From: Cupriavidus sp. D39
GTDB lineage: Bacteria > Pseudomonadota > Gammaproteobacteria > Burkholderiales > Burkholderiaceae
Assembly: GCF_026627925.1 (NCBI RefSeq)
Contig: NZ_JAPNLE010000006.1
Span: forward strand, 1 to 64,000
Direction: 5' to 3'
DNA: 64,000 nucleotides
In this document: piece by piece, positions 55,389 to 63,602 of the stretch
How positions within the stretch are numbered: the stretch's first letter is position 1
How the letters are laid out: each line of letters opens with the position of its first letter
The notes under the pieces: model-generated
Seen by the model: the letters and a program-made list of their open reading frames with translations, nothing else
Told to the model about the DNA's origin: nothing
Databases searched by the model: none
Program-made: the position numbers and the translations under genes

Positions 55389-56282
55389 CTATCGGGTGCT
55401 CATGTATGCGGCAAACAGGGCCGGCTGCAAACCGCGCAATTCCTTGCGCCGTTCAACTAGCTCATGGTGGCGACCGTGCCGCTCCAAGTTCAGCAGTTCG
55501 AGCAGCAAGCGCGTCGCACGCTCAGGCGAGCTTTGAGTCGACTGCTGTGTCTGACGCAGTAGGTTCGCTAGGCCCGGTTTCTCGATCAACGCCCAGGCGG
55601 GAAACCACGCTAGATCCTCGACGGCACCATCGCCCTCGAAGCGAGAGTCGAACGCCTTGCGCAGCGTAGTCAGAGAGGAGTCCTTTAGGCGGTGCATCAG
55701 TCCGTCAAGTCGGCTTGCCGAAAGCCACGCGAGCTCGGCTAACAGCGGCCAGATGGCTTCCAGTCCGTGCTGGTGATATTGCGCCTCTGCCATCCAGCAC
55801 AGCGTAGTGGGAATGCGGCGCCACGATGCAATACGTGCGACGGCTTCTTGTGCCGCGACCCAATCCTCGACCTTGAGCCACAACGGCACTGCATGGGCAT
55901 CGTGCTCGTTGCGGCACAACGGCAAGTGCGCAGCTGCGTGCGCAAGCGCTCGCCAAAACGGCGCAAGCGCTCGCCAAAACGGCGCGAGCCATGCACTGCC
56001 GGCAGTGTCACCAAACACGCGGGCAGCAGCCGGCATGACCTCGCGGGTTATCTCGCCACGCGCATTTTGCAGCGCATCGTGGTCGCCAAAGCGCTCTGGC
56101 CTTTGTTCCCCAAGAGCCCGAGTCAGCGTACCAAGAGCGGGAAGAAGATCGTCGGAAGGATGTTCGCTGAGCAATAGCTGCAACGCACCACGCGCCGCAA
56201 CTGCATTGCGGCGCTGCAGGGCGTCGGCAACATCATTGCGTAGCATCACATCGCGGCTGTCAGCAAAGATATCGAGTTGCAT
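55389..56282 (-). CDS. Conserved protein of unknown function (paralogue B)
   Basis: This gene encodes 297 residues and is highly similar to the 222-1094 protein. The clear structural difference is a seven-residue tandem repeat: WLAPFWRALAPFWRALAHAA replaces WLAPFWRALAHAA, produced by a 21-base direct duplication at about 55945-55986. The start at 56282 gives the same MQLDIFADSRDVML opening. The family is not recognised. Both copies remain open, so both may be expressed. Confidence 0.7.
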   Translation of the reverse strand: MQLDIFADSRDVMLRNDVADALQRRNAVAARGALQLLLSEHPSDDLLPALGTLTRALGEQRPERFGDHDALQNARGEITREVMPAAARVFGDTAGSAWLAPFWRALAPFWRALAHAAAHLPLCRNEHDAHAVPLWLKVEDWVAAQEAVARIASWRRIPTTLCWMAEAQYHQHGLEAIWPLLAELAWLSASRLDGLMHRLKDSSLTTLRKAFDSRFEGDGAVEDLAWFPAWALIEKPGLANLLRQTQQSTQSSPERATRLLLELLNLERHGRHHELVERRKELRGLQPALFAAYMSTR

Positions 56283-56450
56283 CGACTTCAACACCCAGAA
56301 TAATGTGATCGTTCAAGGCATGAGGAGGGATTCTAATCCATCTGGCTGCTCAGGAGCAGATGGGGAGTGGCCGCATCCGCGGCGACCAGGCGGAAACCTT
56401 GCCAGCGCGGCCGATGGGGGATACGCGCTGGAGTAGCCAATGGGATGCCT

Positions 56451-56825
56451 CTACTCTGTCCATACCGAATCCACTTCCCGCATCAAGCGCCCGGCGAGAA
56501 TATAGTCGCCCAGCTTGGATGCCTTTGCCTCGAGGCTCTCCAGCTCACCTGCAGGCAGCTCGGACAGATCAAATTGACAATAGAGGTTTCGCTGTCGAAA
56601 GGTCGTTTTTGGCCGCATCAGGCCAGCGACCAATGCCGTCGGCGATTTGATTGCGATGTTCTCTTGCCCGCGATATTCCACACGGATCCCTGCCTTCTGG
56701 CCGAGCCGACCAAGTTCAATCGCGTCCTGCCAGCCAGCCTCATAGTCCAGTTCCACCACGGTCACGCCTTCCGTGCCCAGGAGTCTTAGTGCCTCCCCTT
56801 TGGTGCCAGCTCGTGCTGTCGCCAT
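56451..56825 (-). CDS. Small conserved protein of unknown function (copy B)
   Basis: This gene encodes 124 residues, nearly identical to the 1274-1648 protein, with a few conservative changes (for example GELESLE for AELESLE). The ATG at 56825 has the same GGAGAAG site as copy A. The strong conservation of this protein compared with its flanking DNA suggests it is under selection. Its function is unknown. Confidence 0.65.
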   Translation of the reverse strand: MATARAGTKGEALRLLGTEGVTVVELDYEAGWQDAIELGRLGQKAGIRVEYRGQENIAIKSPTALVAGLMRPKTTFRQRNLYCQFDLSELPAGELESLEAKASKLGDYILAGRLMREVDSVWTE

Positions 56826-57382
56826 TGACTTCTCCACTCACATTCTTGGCGCATTTGGGCAATACCCTGTGCTCCCACAGTATTGTAATCGCCGGCGGCG
56901 CCTCAAGCCCGATAGCCCTTTCCGGCGATTGACATCCGCAGGGCCCGTGGAATGTGGGGGCAGGCCAGGTGGGACACGAGGAGGGGAGAGAACTGCGATG
57001 TCGCCGCTCTGTCAGAACACACTCGATTCAGCTTGAGGGATGCCAGCCATGGCAATGGCATTGGGGATATGCCACCGGTGCCGCGGTCATAGCCGGAGCC
57101 ATTGTAGGCTTCGAGTTCGGCAAATTCAGCTTGGGGCCGCCAAGCATCGCCGAAGAACTTGTTTGTGTGCACCTCATTCTGCACTTGGTAACTCGCATTC
57201 ATTTCACCCATTCAGCTGCTATCGCGCCTTTCCTGACGGGGGAAGAATAGGCCGGGAGGGAGAAGATATCTCTGTTCCGGCTAAGATCATCCGGGCGGGC
57301 TAGATTCACAGAGTTAGTGAAAATATGGCGAAGTGCTGTAGGATAAGGATAATTGAACCGTTATCTATAGACGGAGACCGAG

Positions 57383-57706
57383 ATGGCTACCTACAAACAA
57401 TTGCTGGCAGAAAAGGAAAAGCTGGAAACGCAGCTGGCCGAGGTTCGTCAAAGCGAGGTCGCCGGCGTCATTGAGAAAATCCAGGCTTTGATGGCAGAGT
57501 ACGAACTCACCGTCGATGACTTGGCGCCGAAACGACGCCGTGGACGCCCGGCGGCTACTGATAAGCCTAAGGCTGCGGCGAAAGAGAAGACCTCGCTGCC
57601 GCCAAAGTACATGGAACCCAAGACTGGGGCCACCTGGACCGGCCGTGGTCGGGCACCGGCGTGGCTGGGGAAGAATCGCGACAAGTTTCTGATTCCAGAG
57701 GCGTGA
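57383..57706 (+). CDS. H-NS family nucleoid-associated protein (copy B)
   Basis: This gene encodes 107 residues and differs from copy A at about half a dozen positions, mostly in the N-terminal coiled coil and linker. The AT-hook-like RRRGRP and the DNA-binding TWTGRGRAPAWL are unchanged. Two near-identical proteins could form mixed oligomers. It ends nine bases before the CTAG target of the IS701-type element. Confidence 0.93.
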   Translation: MATYKQLLAEKEKLETQLAEVRQSEVAGVIEKIQALMAEYELTVDDLAPKRRRGRPAATDKPKAAAKEKTSLPPKYMEPKTGATWTGRGRAPAWLGKNRDKFLIPEA

Positions 57707-57719
57707 GCGGGAGCGCTAG

Positions 57720-59188
57720 TCTTACTGTGTCACAAATGTGCCATACTATAAACTTCTTGGCACAGTTCATGAAAAGCGATGAGCGCGAGCGAGCGATTTG
57801 AGCAATACATGGAGCATTTGGCGGCGGGACTGGGGCATGTGGACCGTCATGCAGGACTCAAGGGCTACTGCACAGGGCTGATGCTGCCGCTCACGCGAAA
57901 GAGTGTGGAGCCGATGGCGGCAGGAGTCGATCCGCTTCACGCAAGCGCTCGGCACCAGGCACTGCACCACTTTGTGGCCAAGGCCGACTGGTCCGATGAG
58001 GAGATGCTGCGCAGGATCTCTCAGTGGGTAGTGCCCAAGATGGATCTCTCGACTGGCGGCTTCTGGATCATTGACGACACAGGATTCCCGAAGAAGGGCA
58101 AACATTCGGTTGGGGTCGCGCGCCAGTATTGTGGGGTGCTGGGCAAGCAGGACAACTGCCAGGTCGCGGTCAGTGTGTCTTTGGCCTGTGAGCAGGCGAG
58201 TGTGCCTGTAGCCTACCAGCTCTATCTACCGCGGGAATGGGCGGAAGATACAGAGCGGCGTGAGAAGGCGGGAATTCCAGACGAGGTAAGGTTCACAACG
58301 AAGACGGAGATTGCTCTGCAACAGCTCGAATCGCTGTTGGCCGCCGGCGCGCCAAAGTATTGCGTGTTGGCGGATGCCGGCTACGGGGTGGACAACGCAT
58401 TTCGCCAGCGTCTGAGTGATCTGGGCATGCCGTATGTGGTGGGTATCACGTCGGCGGTCGTGGTCTGGCCACCGGGGTTGGAACCGTTGCCGCCGAAGCC
58501 ATATAGCGGCATCGGCCGCCCGCCGGTGATGCCGCGGCGCACTCGCAATCGACAGCCGATAAGCGTCAAGGAGCTGGCGCATTCCCTGCCGCCTACCGCA
58601 TTCCAGACGATTAGCTGGCGCGAAGGCTCAAACGAAACGCTCAGTGGGCGCTTTGCCGCCGTACGCGTGCGTCACGCCGGTGGTAATAGCGGCAAAGCGC
58701 GTCTGCGCCCAGAGCAGTGGCTGCTAATTGAGTGGCCTGCTGGGGACGCTGACCCATTGAAGTACTTCCTATCGACCCTCCCGGCCGATATTGCGCTGGA
58801 TGAACTGGTCGCCCAGGCGCACATGCGTTGGCGCATTGAGCGCGACTATCAGGATTTGAAGCAGGAGTTGGGGCTCGGGCATTACGAAGGCCGAGGGTGG
58901 CGGGGCTTTCACCACCATGCCGCACTGAGCATCGCCGCCTATGGATTCCTGGTCTCTGAACGAATTACCACCGGTGGTTCAGTCGGCGCCAAAAAACTTC
59001 ATCGCACGCCAAACGCCTGCGCTTCCCGCAGATTACATCCCACGGGGCAGCCCAGCGCGCCCAACGACACGTGGCTGATTCAATCACCACGATCCGCCAT
59101 CAACTCAGCATTCTATTGATCGGTAGACTCGCTATGTGTCCGTGCTGTCGGAAGCCGAACCAACGGTTTCTCTTATGACACAGTAAGA
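57720..59188 (+). mobile_element. IS701-type insertion element
   Basis: The ends are TCTTACTGTGTCA on the left (57720) and its reverse complement TGACACAGTAAGA on the right (ending 59188). They are flanked by CTAG at 57716-57719 and 59189-59192, the 4-bp target duplication expected for this family. The element is 1469 bp with a single transposase gene. The element looks complete and its transposase is open, so it may still be active. Confidence 0.9.
57779..59119 (+). CDS. IS701-family transposase
   Basis: This gene encodes 446 residues. The DDE_5-type core shows FWIIDDTGFPKKGKHSVGVA with the first Asp, then KYCVLADAGYGVDNAFRQRL with the second, and RIERDYQDLKQELGLGHYEG with the final Glu and the characteristic RW/RI-YQDLK helix. 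No frameshift is visible. The last 25 residues look less conserved. The gene fills the element, starting 59 bases from the left end. Confidence 0.92.
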   Translation: MSASERFEQYMEHLAAGLGHVDRHAGLKGYCTGLMLPLTRKSVEPMAAGVDPLHASARHQALHHFVAKADWSDEEMLRRISQWVVPKMDLSTGGFWIIDDTGFPKKGKHSVGVARQYCGVLGKQDNCQVAVSVSLACEQASVPVAYQLYLPREWAEDTERREKAGIPDEVRFTTKTEIALQQLESLLAAGAPKYCVLADAGYGVDNAFRQRLSDLGMPYVVGITSAVVVWPPGLEPLPPKPYSGIGRPPVMPRRTRNRQPISVKELAHSLPPTAFQTISWREGSNETLSGRFAAVRVRHAGGNSGKARLRPEQWLLIEWPAGDADPLKYFLSTLPADIALDELVAQAHMRWRIERDYQDLKQELGLGHYEGRGWRGFHHHAALSIAAYGFLVSERITTGGSVGAKKLHRTPNACASRRLHPTGQPSAPNDTWLIQSPRSAINSAFY

Positions 59189-59192
59189 CTAG

Positions 59193-60432
59193 GGAAATGC
59201 TGATCAATTCAGCCACGGGTCATCTGGCGGAAAGCGTGGCGCGTTGAAGGTGAAGGCATGGAAGACAAAGACAAGGATGAAACAAACGAGCTTTGCCGAA
59301 GTTGAGTTCGCGAAGAAGAAGCGCGTGACTCGGCGCGAGAAGTTTCTCGGGGAGATGGATCGGATCGTGCCGTGGGCACGGTGGACCGCGTTGATTGAGC
59401 CGCTGTATCCGACGAGCGGCCGCGTTGGGCGCCAGCCGATTGGCGTGGAGAGGATGTTGCGGATGTACTGTCTGCAACAGTGGTTCAGTCTCAGTGACGA
59501 AGCCGTGGAAGACGCCCTCTACGACAGCCAGGCGTTGCGTCAATTCGTGGGTGTGGATCTGTCGCAAGAGTCGGCGCCGGATGCGACTACGCTGCTCAAG
59601 TTTCGCCGGTTGCTCGAGAAGCACAAGTTGACTGCCGCGATGTTCGATGAGGTCAAGGCCGTGCTCAGTGAGCGGGGGCTGCTGATGCGAGAGGGCACGA
59701 TGGTCGATGCCACCCTGATCGGGGCACCGAGTTCGACCAAGAATAAGAGCAAGTCGCGCGATCCGGAGATGCACCAGACGAAGAAGGGAAACGAATGGCA
59801 TTTTGGGATGAAGACACACGTCGGCGCCGACGCCGACTCGGGACTGGTGCACAGCTTGCACACGACGGCGGCGAACGAAAGCGATATCGCTCACACCCAT
59901 CACCTGCTGCATGGCGAGGAAAGCCAAGTGCATCTTGATGCGGGTTACACGGGTGTGGAGCGCAGGGATGAGATCAAACAAGCCCACAGGGCAAGGGACG
60001 ATCCGCGCTGACATAAGCTGGCACGTAGCAGCAAAGCGCAGCAAGGTTGAAAAGATGCCGGAAGGTCGGTGGAAGGACCTGACGAAGGCAGTGGAGCGAA
60101 AGAAGGCCCAGATTCGGGCGCGGGTAGAACATCCCTTTCACGTGGTGAAGAACTTGTTTGGTCACAAGAAGACCCGCTACAAGGGCTTGGCCAAGAACAC
60201 GGCACAGATGTTCAGCCTGTTCGGTCTCGCAAATCTGGTGATCGCCAAAAAGCCGTTGTTGGCGTTTCAGGGGAGCAATCCGTCTTGAAGATGCAAATCG
60301 AGCCCGAAAGGGCACGAGATGGGGGCATGCGGCGCGAAATCGGGCTCAGATCTCTCTGTTTTTCCGCATGGTGAAAATCAGGCACCAAACAGCCGTCGAT
60401 CCCCAGCGCCGCTGCTATTGATCAGCAATTCC
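59193..60432 (+). mobile_element. IS5-type insertion element next to the IS701-type element
   Basis: The left end reads GGAAATGCTGATCAAT after CTAG at 59189-59192. The right end in reverse complement reads GGAATTGCTGATCAAT before CTAG at 60433-60436, with one mismatch in 16 bases. The CTAG duplication suits IS5-family target preference (YTAR). The element of 1240 bp carries one transposase gene that is frameshifted. Its left CTAG is also the right target duplication of the adjacent IS701-type element. Confidence 0.88.
59277..60288 (+). pseudogene. IS5-family transposase, frameshifted
   Basis: From 59277 the frame reads SFAEVEFAKKKRVTRREKFL, LEPLYP-type N-terminal sequence (TALIEPLYPTSGRVGRQPIG), MVDATLIGAPSS with the first Asp and MKTHVGADADSGLVHS. 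It is lost near 59992 after KQAHRAR. The remainder continues in another frame (RADISWHVAAKRSKVEKMPE, RARVEHPFHVVKNLFGHKKT with the Glu, then AQMFSLFGLANLVIAKKPLL) to 60288. One base separates this from a full transposase of about 337 residues. As written the gene is inactive unless programmed frameshifting occurs. Confidence 0.88.
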
Positions 60433-61290
60433 CTAGCATCCGATTGCCAAGCAGGGATTCCTTGGTCTACGGTGTGGTTGCCAAAGCTGTCTTTCGGCAT
60501 CGATGGGCATCACCCAGACGTATCTGGGTTTTCCCGCTATCCACTAGCTTGGCGGAAGTGTTAACCTAGAAGCCGCAATCTTTAGGAATCGAATTGCTAA
60601 ACGTTTTCTGCGTTCAGCTCGCGTACGACACGAGGAGATGCCGGAAATGATGAGAAGCGTGCAGATTAGATTGGCAGGACCACCACGTTGCCAAGCACCA
60701 CGCGCAAAGCGGGGCCGGCTTCGAAGTCAGCTCGGCTTTGCCTCTGAATATCAGGACCCCAAGTCCGACGCTCGGCGGACGGGCTGCAGTGACTGAGAAC
60801 GCAGCGGGCGCTGGGGACCGATTCATCCACCACCAGTCCAGTCTCGCGAGCGCTTGTGTTCATGGCTTTCTTCTCATGGGCGCCCGAAACCGGCGCCACG
60901 CGAAGTGTCACATCAACTATCCGTTGCTGTTGCCGTCACGGGTGGGTCGCCGTAGCGTGGTGGAGATCGATCTGTAGCCTGTCTGCGCTGGATCCGGCTT
61001 GGGGCGAACTACCGAGAGCCTTCTTCCTTTGGGGGAGCGCCGCGCCGTGCCCTTTTTCACGTGTCCAGCGCCATGTTGTACCCAGAGATTGGCTACAGCC
61101 ACGCCGTAGTCCGGGCACATGCCAAGGTTGTCTGCTGCGGCAAAGGGGAGGATACTCAAAGTCGGGTAGTCCGCGATGGCTGCCCGATTTCTTCATTGGA
61201 CGTTCGGCCCTTTGCCTACCCGGCTGAGGGCTGTTTCTTTTGCGCTGCACAAGTCAGGCGGCGCAGGGAGGGGCGCGGTGATCTAAGGCG
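60433..61290. other. Gene-poor region after the IS5-type element
   Basis: Apart from a hairpin terminator at 60512-60532, nothing is supported in these 860 bases. Open frames of 70-120 codons occur in several phases, but none resembles a known family and they overlap. The region resembles the debris expected at the edge of repeated insertions. Confidence 0.4.
60512..60532 (+). terminator. Intrinsic terminator-like hairpin
   Basis: ACCCAGA-CGTA-TCTGGGT, a perfect seven-base stem, is followed by TTT. No gene is clearly upstream now; it may belong to a gene lost through the IS insertions. Confidence 0.65.
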
Positions 61291-61299
61291 ATGGGGGCA

Positions 61300-61595
61300 A
61301 ATGCAAGCCATTGAGGATCACCCTGGTGCGGCACGCGCTCACCGGGGAGAGCGGCCCCGCAAACGGCCGCCACTCGGGCGCGCCGCGCGCCAGTTCTTGC
61401 GCGACGCCACACCCAGCGCCAGGCCGGCTGCGGATCGGCTAGGAAGCTCTCGTACAGCAGCAGAGCGACGACAGCGGCTTGCCGTGCTGCATCACGGCCC
61501 GCAATAGCAGCCGCTCCACCTCGCGCCGATAGGTTTGCAAGATGGCGGGCGTATCGGCGTAGCGGGCCAGCCAGGCAGCGACAAGGCTTCTGATG
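61300..61595 (-). pseudogene. Integrase N-terminal fragment (second copy)
   Basis: This stretch aligns with the N-terminal part of the tyrosine recombinase gene at about 41953-42255. It reads AAWLARYADTPAILQTYRRE and ERLLLRAVMQHGKPLSSL, then in another frame FLADPQPAWRW. The catalytic domain is absent. It lacks short segments present in the other copy and shows no shift at the C-run that breaks that copy. It probably marks a second integration or an old duplication. Confidence 0.8.
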
Positions 61596-61699
61596 GCGCG
61601 CTCTCTCTGCTTTCGCTCCCGCCATGCAGTGAATATCGGGGGAGCTTTCACACACAGCCGGGCCGAGCACGAACTGATCGGGCGACGGCGCGGCCCAAC

Positions 61700-62070
61700 G
61701 ATGAAGCTGCACCTGGTGCGGCACATCGGCTTTATCCGCATGAGCGGCTGCCTATTGGTCTATGCGCGTGGGCGAACCCTGTCCGACCATCAACTGCTGG
61801 TCTGCCAGACGCCTGGGTTTCGTTGGATGACGATACATCAGCGTGGGGCCCTCGCGCGGGCGTTACGCGACGAAGTGCTGCATTGCGCCGATCGGGAGCG
61901 ACTGCTATCGTATGCCCGCCAGTGGCTGTATCAGCATCGACTGATCATCGTGCATGGGACGCGTTCAGGATCCTGCCACCAGTACTGCTTCGCCATCTCG
62001 GCACGGAACTCGGTATCAATACGCCCGATCTGGCGTCTTTGCGGGCGCGATGTCATTGCAAGGTTCCACC
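61700..62070 (+). pseudogene. Rearranged Tn3-family transposase N-terminal fragment
   Basis: From about 61700 the frame reads LHLVRHIGFIRMSGCLL, then RTLSDHQLLVCQTPGFRWMT and LLSYARQWLYQHRLIIVHG, all parts of a DUF4158-type Tn3 transposase N-terminus. At about 61965 another frame continues ILPPVLLRHLGTELGINTPD and LASLRARC. In family members that segment normally lies before the DHQ stretch, so the parts are in the wrong order. This is a scrambled relic, distinct from the one at 48716-50710. Confidence 0.65.
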
Positions 62071-62219
62071 CGGAAGACCTTTCTTCACATTCTCCGTTCA
62101 GCCTGAAAATTGAAGATATCCTGCTGTACTGAATGTGGGGCAGCGTCATACTGGCATGTCTTGCGAATGGCGTGCGCTGTGGGGGCTAGCTATGTGCGGC
62201 TGGCCTGGCCCACCAGGGT

Positions 62220-63602
62220 TCAGGGGGCCAGTGGCAGGCGCACCGTCAGGGTCACGCCGCGTCCGCCGATGCCCGCGCTCAGGCCCACCTGGCCTTGGGC
62301 GGCCAGCACGATCTCCTTGACGATGGCAAGCCCCAGGCCGCTGCCTTCCTGGTTCGGCAGCGCATTGCGATAGAAACGGTCGAACACCTTGGGCCGCGCT
62401 TCGGCGGGAATACCGGGCCCGTTGTCGCTCACTGCGAGGATGGCGCAGCCCGCTTCGCGCGCCAGCGCCACGGTGACCTGGCCATGCTCGGGCGTGTAGC
62501 GGATCGCGTTGTCCACCAGGTTGGATACCACCGCGGCCATCATCCACTCATTGACCCCCACCGTGACGCTGTCGGCCGCCAGCTCGGCGCCCAGGTCGAT
62601 GCCCTTGCGCTGGGCCAGCACCACCATATCCTCCAGCGCGGCGGTCACCACCGGCACCAGGTCAGCGACCGGTTGTGCCGCGCCTGAGCTGTTCGCAGCC
62701 GCAGCCTCGGCCTGCGACAGCAGCAGCAGCTTGTTGGCCAGGTTGGTCAGGGCCTGCGTGCTGGTCTCCATCGAGCCAAGGATCTCGCCCAGCCTGGTGG
62801 CGTCGTCCATCCGGGCGGCGAACTGTAGCTGCGCGCCCAGCACCGCGAGCGGGGTGCGGATTTGGTGCGCTGCATCGGCGATAAAGCGTTTTTGCTGGCG
62901 CACATATTCGTTCAGGCGGCGGATGCATTGGTTGATGGCTTCGACGATGGGCCGCAGTTCCTGCGGCAGGTCGGATACCGTCACCGGCACCAGATCCATC
63001 GGGTCGCGTCCTGCCACCTCGTCCTTCACGCGCAGCAGCGGGCGCAGTTCCACCGTGAGGCCTACCACCACCAGCGCGACCGCAAGCACCAGCATCACCA
63101 CTTCGCGCAGCAGCGCCGGCATGCGCAAGGTGCGTACCAGCTCGTGGTTGCCGATCAGCGTCTGCCCGACGGTGACGGTGACCTTGCGCGCCTGTCCAGA
63201 ATCGAACATGGTGCGCGAAGTTTGCACCACCCGCACCCGCTGCGCCTGGAACTGCGAAACGTAGAACACCGGATTGGAGGCGCCAGTCATCAGATGCTGA
63301 TCGAAACCGGGATTGCCGGCGAGGATGCGGCCGCGGTCGTCAACCACGTTGTAGTAGACGTGGTCGGTGTAGGCCGAATCGAACGAGGACAGAGCCGACG
63401 GCGGCACCTGCACCGTGAGGCGGCCGTCCGCCCAGCCGATTTGGCCCGCGATGGCGTCGGCCGAGGCCTGCAGCGCGCGATCCTGCAAGCGGTTGGCGGT
63501 ATCGGCCGCGCTCAGGTAAGACGCGTAGCTGCTGATGCCGATAAATACCGTCAGCGGCACCAGCAGCCACATCAGCAGCCGTACCCGCAGGCTGTGGATC
63601 AT
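62220..63602 (-). CDS. Sensor histidine kinase, TctE-like
   Basis: This gene encodes 460 residues. There is an N-terminal membrane helix (about 8-28), a 2CSK_N-type periplasmic domain, a second helix near 168-188 and a HAMP-like stretch. HisKA follows, with His in RFIADAAHQIRTPLAVLGAQ near 251. HATPase_c has its N box in VVSNLVDNAIRYTPEHG near 360 and GSGLGLAIVKEI near 425. The architecture matches TctE, which senses citrate-type carboxylates and controls Bug/TctABC transport. The ATG overlaps the response regulator stop (ATGA), so the pair is coupled. It is transcribed leftwards after the regulator. Confidence 0.93.
   Translation of the reverse strand: MIHSLRVRLLMWLLVPLTVFIGISSYASYLSAADTANRLQDRALQASADAIAGQIGWADGRLTVQVPPSALSSFDSAYTDHVYYNVVDDRGRILAGNPGFDQHLMTGASNPVFYVSQFQAQRVRVVQTSRTMFDSGQARKVTVTVGQTLIGNHELVRTLRMPALLREVVMLVLAVALVVVGLTVELRPLLRVKDEVAGRDPMDLVPVTVSDLPQELRPIVEAINQCIRRLNEYVRQQKRFIADAAHQIRTPLAVLGAQLQFAARMDDATRLGEILGSMETSTQALTNLANKLLLLSQAEAAAANSSGAAQPVADLVPVVTAALEDMVVLAQRKGIDLGAELAADSVTVGVNEWMMAAVVSNLVDNAIRYTPEHGQVTVALAREAGCAILAVSDNGPGIPAEARPKVFDRFYRNALPNQEGSGLGLAIVKEIVLAAQGQVGLSAGIGGRGVTLTVRLPLAP

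Larger units (their letters stand above)
55374..57706. repeat. Direct repeat copy B of the three-gene module
   Basis: This is the second copy of the block at 211-2523, in the same orientation, about 55.2 kb away. It is slightly longer, with a 21-base in-frame duplication in the first gene and a GGATAA duplication before the H-NS gene. It follows phaB on the left and is directly followed by a CTAG-flanked IS701-type element on the right. Confidence 0.9.
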
